Source: Bacteroidota bacterium
GTDB lineage: Bacteria; Bacteroidota; Bacteroidia; Bacteroidales; GCA-2748055
DNA length: 51,958 nt
NCBI GenBank assembly: GCA_024244665.1
Contig: JAAEOI010000058.1
Location: 1 to 51,958 of the forward strand
Direction: 5' to 3'
The notes beneath the pieces were generated by a model that was not told the origin of the DNA, did not search any database, and was given only the letters and a program-made list of their open reading frames with translations. A program made the position numbers and the translations under genes. Each line of letters starts with the position of its first letter. Within the stretch, counting starts at the first letter, position 1. Below, in pieces: positions 8,580 to 18,940 of the stretch.

Positions 8580-10268
8580 ATGAGTCAGATTATTGAATGC
8601 ATTCCCAACTTCAGTGAAGGCAGGGATATGGAGGTGATTAAACAGATCACGGACAGGATTGAGGCTGTGGAAGGGGTAAAACTGCTGGATGTGGATCCGG
8701 GCAAAGCAACCAACCGGACAGTGGTAACCTTTGTAGGAGCCCCGGGGCAGGTGATGGAGGCTGCCTTCCAGGCTGTGAAGCTGGCATCTCATATAATCGA
8801 TATGTCGGTGCAGTCGGGTGAACACCCGCGTTTCGGAGCCACTGATGTCTGCCCGCTGGTTCCTGTTTCGGGGATCACAATGGAGGAGACGGTGGATTAT
8901 GCCAGGGAGCTGGCCGGGCGTATTGGAAAGGAGATTTCCATTCCTGTTTACTGTTACGAGAATGCGGCATTTACAGAGGAGAGGAGAAATCTGGCCACTG
9001 TGAGGTCGGGAGAATACGAGGGACTGAAGGAGAAACTTTCAGATCCGGTCTGGAAGCCCGATTTCGGACCGGCAGAGTTTATTCAACGGACCGGTGCACT
9101 GGCAGTGGGTGCAAGGGATTTCCTGGTGGCCTATAACATCAACCTGAATACCACCTCCACCCGCAGGGCCAATTCCATTGCTTTTGATGTGCGGGAAAGG
9201 GGGCGTACAAAAAGAGAGGGGAATCCCCTCACAGGGAAGATTGTGAAGGATGGCAACGGGAAACCGGTGATGATCCCCGGGAGCCTGAAGGCGGTGAAGG
9301 CCATTGGCTGGTTTATAGAAGAGTATGGGGTTGCACAGATATCCATGAACCTGACCAACATATCTGTAACGCCGGTTCATGTGGCCTTTGATGAGGTATG
9401 CATGAGTGCACAGAGCAGGGGGATCCGGGTCACCGGATCGGAACTGGTTGGACTTGTTCCCCTGAATGCCATGCTGGAAGCGGGGCGCTATTTTCTGAAG
9501 AAACAACAACGTTCCACCGGGGTGTCGGACAGCGAATTGATAAAAATCGCGGTGAAATCAATGGGACTGGATGAGCTGGGCCCCTTCGATCCGGGGGAGA
9601 AGATTATCGAGTACCAGTTAAAAGAGAGCACAGGAAAAAGTCTTGTGGAGATGAGCCTTACGGAATTTGTGGAGGAGACCGCTTCTGAGTCTCCCACACC
9701 CGGGGGCGGATCGATCAGTGCCTACATGGGTGCTATGGGCGCAGCACTCGGAACCATGGTGGCCAACCTCTCCTCACATAAAAGGGGCTGGGACGAAAGG
9801 TGGGAGGAGTTTTCTGACCATGCCGACAGAGGGAAAGCAATCCAGGAGGAGCTTCTGGTCCTGGTGGATGAGGATACCAATGCCTTTAACCTGATCCTGG
9901 AGGCCTTCGCTTTGCCAAAGAAAACCGATGAAGAGAAGAGGATCAGGCAGGAGGCCATTCAGACTGCTACTATTCATGCCATTGAGATTCCCTTCAGGGT
10001 GATGAATACTGCATTTGGCGGTTTTGAACTGGCAGGGGCCATGGCCCGGAACGGGAATCCCAACAGCGTAAGCGATGCCGGTGTGGGGGCTCTAGCCCTG
10101 CATACCTGTATCCAGGGTTCCTGGCTGAATGTGAAGATCAATGCTGCCGGACTGGAAAACCATCCCCGGGTAAAAGAGATACTCCGGAAAGGTTCAGAGC
10201 TGGTTCCGGACTCCGGGGCAGCACTTGAAAAGATCATTGAGTATGTAAATAATACCATCAGTCAATAA
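8580..10268 (+). CDS. ftcD: Bifunctional glutamate formimidoyltransferase/formimidoyl-THF cyclodeaminase
   Basis: The enzyme moves the formimino group of formiminoglutamate onto tetrahydrofolate and then deaminates the product to 5,10-methenyl-THF, joining histidine breakdown to one-carbon metabolism. The 562-residue fusion carries the transferase at about 1-330, starting IECIPNFSEGRD and with SGEHPRFGATD placing the conserved histidine at residue 82. The cyclodeaminase occupies about 350-562, with SPTPGGGSISAYMGAMGAAL at about 371-390. The fused form resembles animal FTCD and is also common in Bacteroidota. It is cotranscribed with hutI. Confidence 0.94.
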   Translation: MSQIIECIPNFSEGRDMEVIKQITDRIEAVEGVKLLDVDPGKATNRTVVTFVGAPGQVMEAAFQAVKLASHIIDMSVQSGEHPRFGATDVCPLVPVSGITMEETVDYARELAGRIGKEISIPVYCYENAAFTEERRNLATVRSGEYEGLKEKLSDPVWKPDFGPAEFIQRTGALAVGARDFLVAYNINLNTTSTRRANSIAFDVRERGRTKREGNPLTGKIVKDGNGKPVMIPGSLKAVKAIGWFIEEYGVAQISMNLTNISVTPVHVAFDEVCMSAQSRGIRVTGSELVGLVPLNAMLEAGRYFLKKQQRSTGVSDSELIKIAVKSMGLDELGPFDPGEKIIEYQLKESTGKSLVEMSLTEFVEETASESPTPGGGSISAYMGAMGAALGTMVANLSSHKRGWDERWEEFSDHADRGKAIQEELLVLVDEDTNAFNLILEAFALPKKTDEEKRIRQEAIQTATIHAIEIPFRVMNTAFGGFELAGAMARNGNPNSVSDAGVGALALHTCIQGSWLNVKINAAGLENHPRVKEILRKGSELVPDSGAALEKIIEYVNNTISQ

Positions 10269-10307
10269 CATTTATCCTGCACTGCTGTTTTATTTATACA
10301 TAAGTGC

Positions 10308-10315
10308 TATTTTCG
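10308..10315 (+). promoter_or_regulatory. Candidate -7 box of the subtilase gene (TATTTTCG)
   Basis: TATTTTCG differs from TAnnTTTG at one base and ends six bases before the ATG at 10322. If it is the promoter, the longer reading frame beginning at 10304 cannot be the start, which supports the ATG at 10322 and a nearly leaderless transcript. No clear -33 TTG is seen. Confidence 0.35.
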
Positions 10316-10321
10316 CTATCC

Positions 10322-13300
10322 ATGAAGCGCCGTTTTACCATTATTATTTTTCTGGCTCTTGCCCTTGGGGTATCAGCGCAGGAGCAGTTGATCCGGGAGG
10401 AGTCTTTTGTCAGTCGCATGGAGTCGGTCAGCACACTTCCCCCTAACCCGGAGGAGCGCAGGGCGGTTCAGGTGGCCAATGGATTGGGAATCCCCACCAG
10501 GCTGCTCTATCCTGATGGGCGCATTGTGGCGGTTCGCCGGATTAACAGCAATGGGAAACCGGAATACCTGACCACACTGAACAAGAATGCCGCCGGCACT
10601 GTTTCAACCAGTAAGGTCTGGCTAAATGGTGGGGCAGGACTGAACCTGAGTGGTGAAGGACTGGTGGTGGGTGTCTGGGATGGGGGAGTTGCCCGCTCCA
10701 CCCACCAGGAGTTCGGGAGCAGGGCGCGGATCATGAACCCGGCTGCCGAAGAGGTAGGTCACGCCACGCATGTAAGCGGGACAATTGCTGCCTCGGGGGT
10801 GGATAGTGACGCCAGGGGAATGGCCGGCAAGGTTGTCCTGGAGGCCTACGACTGGGATAATGATCTTCAGGAGATGAGGCAGGCAGCGGCCGACGGTTTG
10901 CTGCTCTCGAACCACTCTTACGGCTTTATCGTAGGATTTGATTTTGATGATGATGAGGATCGCTGGCAATGGTGGGGTGACACGGATGTCAGTGAGGAGG
11001 AGGACTATAACTTCGGTTACTACCACGGGGAAGCAAAATTCTACGACGAAATTGCCTACAGCCACCAAAACTACCTGATCGTGAAATCTGCGGGTAACGA
11101 CAGGGGCGAGGGCCCATCCCCGGGTGCAGAACATTTTGTATGGGTGGATGGCGAATGGGAATCCTCCACCGCGGTTCGGCAGAGGGATGGCGGAGATGAT
11201 GGCTATGGGTGTCTCGGACCGGTGTCCACTGCAAAAAACATTATGGTGGTCGGATCTGTGAGGGACCTGCCCAACGGATATGGTGGCCCTGAAAGTGTCA
11301 AGATTGCCGGCTATTCTGCTTTCGGTCCCACCGATGACGGCCGCATCAAGCCCGATGTGGTTGGGAACGGAGAGTCCCTCTGGTCTTCCTATTCGGGCGG
11401 CGATGATAAATACCGGAACACTTCAGGGACCTCCATGTCGGCTCCTAATGTGACCGGCTCCATGCTCTTGCTGCAGGAACACCATCAAACAGTATATGGA
11501 AGCTATATGAAGTCCGCCTCCCTCAAAGGGCTGGTCCTTCATACGGCCGATGATGCAGGGAATATTGGTCCTGATTATATCTTTGGCTGGGGTTTGATGA
11601 ATACAGAAAGTGCTGCTGCTGTGATCAGCAACACCGATTATCAGCAGATACAGGAACATACCCTGGATGACCAGGAAGAGGTAAGACTTCGCCTCTTCTG
11701 TGACGGCTCGGAACCGCTTCGGGTGACCCTCAGCTGGACCGACCTGGCAGGGCAGGTTCCTTCTGAATCACTTAATCCAACCAACCGGATCCTGGTGAAT
11801 GACCTGGATATGCGGGTCACCCGGGAGGTGGATGGACTGGAATACAGGCCCTTCGTGCTGGATCCTGTTCAGCCTTCCTTACAAGCCACAACCGGTGATA
11901 ATATCCTGGATAACGTGGAGCAGGTGTTTCAGTACACACCTGAAAAGGGCTTTTATGAGATCGTGGTGCGGCACAAAGGGACGATCAAACAGGGCAGACA
12001 AAATTTTTCGCTGATTATTTCAGGACTTTCAAGTGAATTTTTTGCTTCGGGAACCGACCAGCTGACCGACAACAATGGGGCATTCTTCCTCACCTCCTCC
12101 GGGGAGTACCTGCCCGGCATGGATGCTGGCTGGCTGATTACGCCAGAAAACGGGCAGCCTGTCTCCCTGTCTTTCAGTCATTTTGACACGGAGGCGGATC
12201 ATGATATTCTTACGGTGTACGATGGGGGCGGTGCTGCTGCACCGGTCCTGGCACAGTTTTCCGGTGTGCTTTTAAACAGTGACACCCTGGTTCAGGGCAC
12301 GGGCGATTCACTGTTTGTCTCTTTTCACTCCGATGATCAGAACCAGGGGGAGGGATTTACTGCATCCTATTGTACCACTCCACCGGAGGGTGAGTTCCTG
12401 GTGGAGGGTGAATCTTTTCCCTGCACAGCTTCCACCGAAATTTATGTGGTTTCCGGACAGGATGGTACTCTTTATAACTGGCTGGTGCCGGCAGACTGGG
12501 AGCTTCTGGAAAGCGGCCGTAATTATGCTGAAGTGGGGACCGGTACAGTGAGCGGGTCTCTGCAGGTTGAGCCATATAACCGCTGTGGTGAATCGGCCGG
12601 GGCAGGGATAATTGTTCAGTCACTCCAGTCAGCACCGCATCCGGAAGGGTTTACCGGCGATACCGTATTGTGTGTCGGGGAACCAGGGGTCCTCTCAGTG
12701 GATAGCCTGGCCGGAGCAACCTATGAGTGGATGCTCCCTGTTAACTGGCAGGGCAGTAGTGAATCCAATGAAATCTCCTTCATTCCCTCCCCGGACCAGG
12801 GTGAGGTCAGGGTAAGCGCACGCAACTCCTGCGCTTATGGAGATACCCTTGCCATTCCTATCCTGTTGAAAACCGTTCCCGGCGACACTCCCCTCTTTTC
12901 GGTATATGATAAGATTTGCAAGAGCTCGGTTGGGCTCTTCTACCTGGTGCCGGAGGAGGGTGCTGAATATCAGTGGAGTGTGGAGGGGGACTGGACCATA
13001 GCCGGAGAAGACCAGGCGGATACTGTGGAGGTCCTGGTGGGGATGAGTTCCAATTACCTTTTCGTGGATGCGGTGAATGAGTGCGGTTCAAAGATAACCA
13101 GTCGTTTTTTCCTTGCGTCCGATCAGCCCGATCAACCGCTGCTAATCGAGACAGGCAGTGTTTATGATTATCTCAGGGAACTGAAGGTGCAGAATGCTAC
13201 TGACTACAGCCTGATCCAATGGTACCTTAACAGTAGCTTAATCAACAGTCCCATGGCAACAGGCCCCACCTATGTGGCTTATATCCCGGGAACCTATTCG

Positions 13301-13597
13301 GTGGGTGTGACTAACCGTGACGGATGTACTCTCCTGCAGGAGTGGCAGGATGGGATCGAGATCTCAGGACCGGATGCGCTTTACGCAGTGTTTGCAGGCT
13401 CGGACGGTGCCCTGATTGTCCATAATACAGCTGAAACGGATGCAACTCTGAATGTGTATGATTACCAGGGCAGGCTATTGATGATCATTGATATTGAGCC
13501 CGGGTATAATGAGGTTCCCACCTCTCTGACCGGTGTCTGCCTTGTGTCTGTCAGGGGCGAGGGTAAGCTGTATGTCACCAGGCTGTTTCTCCGGTAG
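10322..13597 (+). CDS. Secreted S8 (subtilisin) family peptidase with type IX-like sorting domain
   Basis: The 1091-residue protein begins with a signal peptide (MKRRFTIIIFLALALGVSAQ). The subtilisin domain spans about 95-440, with catalytic Asp120 (VGVWDGG), His147 (GHATHVSGT), oxyanion Asn259 (SAGND) and Ser371 (GTSMSAPN). Next come a beta-sandwich region, a CUB-like segment around 555-670 (SFSHFDTEADHDILTVYDG), and PKD/Ig-like repeats rich in Cys and Trp. The last 75 residues (LNVYDYQGRLL onward) resemble a type A sorting domain for type IX secretion. An acidic stretch with FDFDDDEDRW lies within the catalytic domain. The ATG at 10322 is chosen because it starts a proper signal peptide. 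Substrate is unknown; a degradative extracellular role is inferred. Confidence 0.9.
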   Translation: MKRRFTIIIFLALALGVSAQEQLIREESFVSRMESVSTLPPNPEERRAVQVANGLGIPTRLLYPDGRIVAVRRINSNGKPEYLTTLNKNAAGTVSTSKVWLNGGAGLNLSGEGLVVGVWDGGVARSTHQEFGSRARIMNPAAEEVGHATHVSGTIAASGVDSDARGMAGKVVLEAYDWDNDLQEMRQAAADGLLLSNHSYGFIVGFDFDDDEDRWQWWGDTDVSEEEDYNFGYYHGEAKFYDEIAYSHQNYLIVKSAGNDRGEGPSPGAEHFVWVDGEWESSTAVRQRDGGDDGYGCLGPVSTAKNIMVVGSVRDLPNGYGGPESVKIAGYSAFGPTDDGRIKPDVVGNGESLWSSYSGGDDKYRNTSGTSMSAPNVTGSMLLLQEHHQTVYGSYMKSASLKGLVLHTADDAGNIGPDYIFGWGLMNTESAAAVISNTDYQQIQEHTLDDQEEVRLRLFCDGSEPLRVTLSWTDLAGQVPSESLNPTNRILVNDLDMRVTREVDGLEYRPFVLDPVQPSLQATTGDNILDNVEQVFQYTPEKGFYEIVVRHKGTIKQGRQNFSLIISGLSSEFFASGTDQLTDNNGAFFLTSSGEYLPGMDAGWLITPENGQPVSLSFSHFDTEADHDILTVYDGGGAAAPVLAQFSGVLLNSDTLVQGTGDSLFVSFHSDDQNQGEGFTASYCTTPPEGEFLVEGESFPCTASTEIYVVSGQDGTLYNWLVPADWELLESGRNYAEVGTGTVSGSLQVEPYNRCGESAGAGIIVQSLQSAPHPEGFTGDTVLCVGEPGVLSVDSLAGATYEWMLPVNWQGSSESNEISFIPSPDQGEVRVSARNSCAYGDTLAIPILLKTVPGDTPLFSVYDKICKSSVGLFYLVPEEGAEYQWSVEGDWTIAGEDQADTVEVLVGMSSNYLFVDAVNECGSKITSRFFLASDQPDQPLLIETGSVYDYLRELKVQNATDYSLIQWYLNSSLINSPMATGPTYVAYIPGTYSVGVTNRDGCTLLQEWQDGIEISGPDALYAVFAGSDGALIVHNTAETDATLNVYDYQGRLLMIIDIEPGYNEVPTSLTGVCLVSVRGEGKLYVTRLFLR

Positions 13598-13783
13598 ATA
13601 TACCGTTTCCTGACCCATTTTAATTTTTCACAACCCGGATTGCGGTCTCTTATCTGTTAATTTCCATGTAGTTTAATACGGTTTCCCAAGCATTGACAGG
13701 GTATAGAAATGTTAATAAGCGTTAAAGAGTATGCTTTTTTTTTTAAATTCGCTACTCAAGAGTCGGGTGATCTAGTTATCAAA

Positions 13784-13806
13784 TATTAAACCTAAAACCT
13801 TAATCT
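13784..13806 (+). promoter_or_regulatory. Conserved 23-base susC leader element, copy 1
   Basis: The 23 bases before the first susC ATG contain TTAAACCTAAAAC and match the bases before the second susC start at 22 of 23 positions, although the DNA further upstream is unlike. A weak -7-like TAAATTCG lies at 13744-13751. An AT-rich translation-initiation element or protein-binding leader is the simplest idea. Confidence 0.6.
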
Positions 13807-16800
13807 ATGAAAAGATTAACGATACTTTTTGCATTTTTTGTGCTGTTGGGTACTGCCCTGCAGGCACAGGGAGTGCTGATTACGGGAATCGTTACCGAAG
13901 CCGATGATGGCTCATCGCTTCCAGGTGTATCAGTAGTGGTTCAAGGAACCACCATTGGTGCAGTAACTGATTTTGAAGGCAACTATTCTATTATAACACC
14001 TGAATCATCCAGCGTGCTGGTATTCAGTTTTGTGGGTATGAGAACTGCTTCTGTTGAAGTTGGTAGCCAGACCACGATTGATGTGGTACTTGAAATCGAC
14101 GCTGTGGGTATTGATGAAGTGATGGTAGTTGCCTATGGTACTGCCAAGAAGTCTTCCTTTACCGGTTCAGCCGAGAATATCTCGCAGGACAAGATTGACA
14201 ATATCCAGGCAACCTCTGTTTCCAAGCTTCTTGAAGGAGCTACTGCAGGTATCCAGACAACCAGCTCTGGCGGTCAGCCTGGATCAAATGCAGGAGTCCG
14301 GATCCGGGGTATTGGTTCAATAAATGCTTCCAGCAGTCCTCTCTATGTTGTGGATGGTGTTCCCTTTGAAGGAACTCTGAATTCTCTGAGTACAGATGAT
14401 ATTGCAAGCATTACTGTTCTGAAGGATGCTACCGCAGCTGCACTTTATGGTGCACGTGGGGCCAACGGTGTAATTGTGATTACAACCAAAAAAGGCTCAT
14501 CCAGCAAAATGAGTGTATCTCTGAAGGTGCGTAACGCGTGGACCAGCAGGGCCATACCCGAATATTCCAGAATGAACCAGAAGGACTACTACGAAGCCAT
14601 GTGGGACAGTTACCGTAACGGTTTAATGGACCTGTCTGGTTTTGACCAGGAAGCTGCTGACTCCATTGCCTCTTTTGGTTATACCGGAGCTGCCGGTCCG
14701 GGGGTAACCCTGAACAATACTGTGGGCAAACTGGGAAACTACAATGCCTACGATGTGGATCCCATGGATCTGATCGGACTTGACGGAAAGTTGAATCCCA
14801 GTGCCAATCTCCTGTATAACCAGGACTGGCAGGATGAACTTATCGGACGTGGTTACAAGCAGGATTACAACCTGGCCATGAACGGTGGTGACGAGCGCAG
14901 TCTCTACTTTGTATCCCTTGGATATGTAAATGAGGACGGGATGCTCGAAAATTCCAATTTTGAGCGTTTCACTGCCAGGGTAAATGCCGAATCTCAGGTG
15001 AAGGATTGGCTGAAGCTTGGAATGACAACCAATGCGGCCATGTATTCATATGACGAATTCATTGATGATGGTAGTTTTACATCCAACCCTTTCTACTATA
15101 CCAGGGTGATGGGGCCTATCTACCCAATGAATGTATATGAAACAGCCGGTGCCAATGCAGGCAGCATTGCCGTTGATTCTGAAGGGAGTCCCCTTTATGA
15201 CTTTGGATCGGGAGAGATGATGTTCCCTTCCAATGATTTTGGAATGTTACCTGGTATCCGTCCCTATGCAGGGAACTCAAACCTCGGAGCCTCACTGGTT
15301 CTTGATGAGCGCGGTGCCAAGGTAGACAATGTCTCTACTCGGACTTTTGCTGAGATTGCCATTATCAATGGTTTAAAATTCAGAACCAACCTGAGTGTTG
15401 ACTATAACGGTAGATACAGGACCACCTACCAGAATCCGCAATATGGAGATGCTGCTCCCTACGGACGTATCACCAAAAGGTATGACAGAAGATTTGCTTT
15501 CACCTGGAACCAGTTGCTGACCTTCACGAGAGACTTTGGCATGAACAGCATTGATGTGCTGGCCGGTCATGAAAATTATACGTACCGATTCAACCGCCTT
15601 GAAGCAACAAGAATCACTTTCCCGTTTCCGGGGATCACTGAATTAGCTGGTGCCTCTACCGGTGAAGGATCCACCTCCTATGAGAACAACGACCGCATTG
15701 AAAGTTTCCTGGGAAGGGTTAACTATGACTATGCAGATAAGTACTATATTTCTGCCAGTGTACGTAGCGATGGTTCTTCGCGCTTTCATCCGGATACCCG
15801 CTGGGGTACTTTCTGGAGTGTTGGTGGCAGCTGGAGAGTCAGCGAAGAGAGTTTCCTGCAGATTGATTGGATCAACACGCTGAAGTTTAAAGTCAGTTAT
15901 GGTGAGCAGGGAAATAATGAAATGATGGATGACAACGGAGTTACATTGTACTTTCCCTATCAGGGACTCTTTGATCTTGGTGTGGACAACAATATCTATC
16001 CCGGAGCAATTGCTTCCTCACTGGAATTGACTTCATTAATCTGGGAGAAGAACAAGAACTTCAACACGGGTGTTGAGTTTGCACTATTCAACAGGGTGCG
16101 GGGTAGCTTTGAGTACTTCGTAAGAAGCTCTGATAACCTCCTCTTTGATGTTCCAAATCCAATGACCAATGGTATTCTCAGGAGCTGGGCAAATATTGGC
16201 GCGATGGTGAACAAAGGTGTGGAAGGTATAATTTCGGCTGATGTTGTGAATGGAGAGAGCTTCAAATGGATGATTGATTTAAACATCACCCATTACAATA
16301 ACGAGGTTACCGACCTGCCGCAGGAAGAGATTATCCGTGGTACCAAGAAGCTGATGGTCGGACATTCGGTTTACGATTTCTACCTGAGAGATTTTGCAGG
16401 TGTGGATGCCGAAACAGGCTTCCCTCTCTATTGGAAAGATGTGATTGAGGTGGATGGTGCCGGAGATCCTGTGCAGGATGATGACGGGGATCCCGTGAAG
16501 ACCGGTGAGAAGCTTCTGACCACCGATGCCACCAATGCCGACAGGTACTATGTGGGTTCAGCCATTCCGAAAATTTACGGTGGTCTGACCAACTCATTCC
16601 AGTTTGGTGGACTTGACCTCTCAATTTTCCTGACCTACTCCCTCGGGGGTGATTTCAACGATGGAATATACAGAACCCTGATGAGTGAAGGAGATTACGG
16701 ACAACAGTTCCATACCGATATTAATGATCGCTGGACCGAGCCGGTTTCAACCTCAGGATTGCCCAGTGCAGCAGATTATGATGACGAGGACGTCACTCAT

Positions 16801-17106
16801 TACTACATTGCAGACGGTATTCCAAAGGTCTCCAATGGAAATACAGATATCAACTACAATTCCAACAGGTTCCTTACCGATGCAAGCTATTTGAACCTGA
16901 GGAATATTACTCTGGGATATACATTACCAAAGAATTTGACCACCAGGTTTGGTGTGAGCTCCCTCAGGGTGTTTGCTACCGCAGATAACCTGAAGATCTG
17001 GTCGAAGAGACAGGGAATGGATCCGCAGCAGAGTTTCAACGGTATATCAGATTACACCTATATGCCGGTGAAAACCTTTACTGTTGGGTTAAACGTAACA
17101 TTCTAA
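13807..17106 (+). CDS. SusC/RagA family TonB-linked outer membrane protein (pair 1)
   Basis: SusC proteins are TonB-dependent barrels that, capped by a SusD lipoprotein, import oligomeric nutrients across the outer membrane. This one has 1099 residues: a signal peptide to about residue 20, a carboxypeptidase-regulatory-like domain (about 22-105, with SLPGVSVVVQGTTIGAV), a plug domain (about 110-235, with IRGIGSINASSSPLYVVDGV and LKDATAAALYGARGANGVI), then the barrel ending in FTVGLNVTF with the usual terminal Phe. The susD partner follows after 20 bases. No polysaccharide-degrading enzyme or sigma/anti-sigma pair flanks it, so the ligand is unknown. Confidence 0.94.
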   Translation: MKRLTILFAFFVLLGTALQAQGVLITGIVTEADDGSSLPGVSVVVQGTTIGAVTDFEGNYSIITPESSSVLVFSFVGMRTASVEVGSQTTIDVVLEIDAVGIDEVMVVAYGTAKKSSFTGSAENISQDKIDNIQATSVSKLLEGATAGIQTTSSGGQPGSNAGVRIRGIGSINASSSPLYVVDGVPFEGTLNSLSTDDIASITVLKDATAAALYGARGANGVIVITTKKGSSSKMSVSLKVRNAWTSRAIPEYSRMNQKDYYEAMWDSYRNGLMDLSGFDQEAADSIASFGYTGAAGPGVTLNNTVGKLGNYNAYDVDPMDLIGLDGKLNPSANLLYNQDWQDELIGRGYKQDYNLAMNGGDERSLYFVSLGYVNEDGMLENSNFERFTARVNAESQVKDWLKLGMTTNAAMYSYDEFIDDGSFTSNPFYYTRVMGPIYPMNVYETAGANAGSIAVDSEGSPLYDFGSGEMMFPSNDFGMLPGIRPYAGNSNLGASLVLDERGAKVDNVSTRTFAEIAIINGLKFRTNLSVDYNGRYRTTYQNPQYGDAAPYGRITKRYDRRFAFTWNQLLTFTRDFGMNSIDVLAGHENYTYRFNRLEATRITFPFPGITELAGASTGEGSTSYENNDRIESFLGRVNYDYADKYYISASVRSDGSSRFHPDTRWGTFWSVGGSWRVSEESFLQIDWINTLKFKVSYGEQGNNEMMDDNGVTLYFPYQGLFDLGVDNNIYPGAIASSLELTSLIWEKNKNFNTGVEFALFNRVRGSFEYFVRSSDNLLFDVPNPMTNGILRSWANIGAMVNKGVEGIISADVVNGESFKWMIDLNITHYNNEVTDLPQEEIIRGTKKLMVGHSVYDFYLRDFAGVDAETGFPLYWKDVIEVDGAGDPVQDDDGDPVKTGEKLLTTDATNADRYYVGSAIPKIYGGLTNSFQFGGLDLSIFLTYSLGGDFNDGIYRTLMSEGDYGQQFHTDINDRWTEPVSTSGLPSAADYDDEDVTHYYIADGIPKVSNGNTDINYNSNRFLTDASYLNLRNITLGYTLPKNLTTRFGVSSLRVFATADNLKIWSKRQGMDPQQSFNGISDYTYMPVKTFTVGLNVTF

Positions 17107-17126
17107 TTTATTAATACGCGAACATT

Positions 17127-18626
17127 ATGAAAAAGATACGTTCAATTATTATCATACTTGCGTCGGCAGTGTTGATGTTTTCCTGTTCTGAGGAATACCT
17201 CGACACTACTCCGACAGATGCAGTATCTGCCGATATGATCTTTCAGACCACCCAGGGTGCAAATGTTGCATTGAACGGTATTTACCGATGGTTCTACTGG
17301 TATCATGGTGTCGGTCATGACGACTTCAGCTATAAAGCGCTGGATATCAAATGTGACCTTATGGGAAATGATATGAAAGTCTTCTCCGAGGGTTATGGCT
17401 GGTTTATTTTTGAATATAAGTATATCGACCGGGGAAATCCGGGAGATGAAACCACCACCTGGATTGCATGGAAACTCAATTATGAAGTGATTTTCAATGC
17501 AAATATTATTCTTTCTAAAATTGATGATGCAGTGGGTCCTCTTGAAGAGAAGAATGCCATCAAGGGACAGGCTTATGCTCTCAGGGCCTATGCTTACTTC
17601 AACCTGGCGCAGTGGTATGGTCCTACCTTTGTTGGCAACCAGGCTGAACCCTGTGTACCCATCAAAGTTCTGCCCGATGAGGTGCACGCACCCATTGCCT
17701 CTGTTGGAGAAGTTTTCAACCAGGCAAAAAGTGATATCGCTGAGGCGGTCAGGTTTTATAATGAGCCCGGTACGGTCGACCGCGAAGCCAAGTCACAGGT
17801 TGATATCAGTGTTGCTCTGGGGATCCAGGCAAGGATTGCACTTGTGATGAATGAGTGGGATCTGGCAATAAGTGCTGCTCAGGGTGCACGTACTGCACAT
17901 TATGGGGATGCTGTTGAGCAACCATTAATGAGCACTGACGATTACCAGGCTGGTTTCAAGGATGTGGAGAATGGTGAGTGGATGTGGGGGATGGATGTGA
18001 ACAACGAGCAGGCTACCATTTATGCCTCCTTCTTCTCTCACATGGATCCCATAAAATTTTCATACGCCAGTCTTGGCCTGCAGAAGCAGGTTACTGTGAA
18101 TATGTATGATAATATCCCTGACACAGATGTAAGAAAATCTGTGGTTGTATCTCCGCAGAATGAAATTGACAGTATCATCTGGGCTGAAACAGGTCAACTT
18201 GTTCCCGCTTATTCCAGTTATAAATTTAGTACAGGCGGAAGCTGGGCATCCGATTATGTGTTAATGCGTGCTGCTGAGATGTACCTGATCGAAGCTGAAG
18301 CAGCTTCAGAAATTGGACTTGACGCTGCTGCACAGGTTGCGTTGAACGCAATTCTGGAGGCACGTGATCCGGGCACTACCACTTCAAACACCGGTCAGGC
18401 ACTCAAGGATGAGATTTACTGGCAGAGGACATTGGAGCTCTGGGGTGAAGGTATAGGCCTTTTTGACCTGAAACGCAAGAATATGCCACTTGCCAGGGTC
18501 GGGCACGATCCTACACTTTGTGTGGAGACTGATATCCCTGCAGGAGATTATCGTTTTAGCCTGCGTATCCCTCAGTGGGAGATTGACGCCAACGATAATA
18601 TATCGGAAGCCGATCAGAGGGATTAA
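17127..18626 (+). CDS. SusD/RagB family nutrient-binding outer membrane lipoprotein (pair 1)
   Basis: This is the surface lipoprotein lid for the SusC encoded just upstream. The 499-residue product has a lipoprotein signal ending MFSC with Cys20, then EEYLDTTPTDAVSAD, a typical SusD start. TPR-like helices include GQAYALRAYAYFNLAQWYG near residues 146-162, a hallmark of the family. The C-terminus, with ELWGEGIGLFDLKRKNMP and LRIPQWEIDANDNI, is also family-typical. A strong terminator follows at 18663-18686, so pair 1 is a closed two-gene unit. Confidence 0.93.
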   Translation: MKKIRSIIIILASAVLMFSCSEEYLDTTPTDAVSADMIFQTTQGANVALNGIYRWFYWYHGVGHDDFSYKALDIKCDLMGNDMKVFSEGYGWFIFEYKYIDRGNPGDETTTWIAWKLNYEVIFNANIILSKIDDAVGPLEEKNAIKGQAYALRAYAYFNLAQWYGPTFVGNQAEPCVPIKVLPDEVHAPIASVGEVFNQAKSDIAEAVRFYNEPGTVDREAKSQVDISVALGIQARIALVMNEWDLAISAAQGARTAHYGDAVEQPLMSTDDYQAGFKDVENGEWMWGMDVNNEQATIYASFFSHMDPIKFSYASLGLQKQVTVNMYDNIPDTDVRKSVVVSPQNEIDSIIWAETGQLVPAYSSYKFSTGGSWASDYVLMRAAEMYLIEAEAASEIGLDAAAQVALNAILEARDPGTTTSNTGQALKDEIYWQRTLELWGEGIGLFDLKRKNMPLARVGHDPTLCVETDIPAGDYRFSLRIPQWEIDANDNISEADQRD

Positions 18627-18662
18627 TCCTGATACCAGGTATACATCATACCAATTTGTTGA

Positions 18663-18686
18663 AAAAGGGGGCTTCGGCCCCCTTTT
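18663..18686 (+). terminator. Rho-independent terminator after susCD pair 1
   Basis: AAAAGGGGGC and GCCCCCTTTT form a perfect 10-bp stem closed by a TTCG tetraloop, with the T tract forming the end of the stem. It lies 37 bases after the susD stop. It is the clearest terminator in the window. Confidence 0.9.
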
Positions 18687-18940
18687 CTGTGTATGGAATA
18701 TGCTCTGTTAATTTCTTTTTTCTGAGCAGTGCCCTGATCCCAAAAGAAAATCAATCTAAATAGCCCCCCGTAAGCCGCATTAAACAATCCATGACGTCTG
18801 TTGTATTAGTCATGAGTAGTCAGTAAATCAGCATGTTAAGAAATCATGTTATTTAGCATATTTCCGCTGTATTGTGCACTATGACTGTTTTTTAGCGCTT
18901 AATCTTCTGAAAGCCCCGTCAATATTGACATGTTGAATAT

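Noticed and set aside
13693..13710. TTGACA as a sigma-70 type -35 box upstream of the first susC
   Set aside because: No TATAAT follows at 17 bases, and this phylum uses different promoter elements. A TTGACA also occurs near 18925 without a partner.
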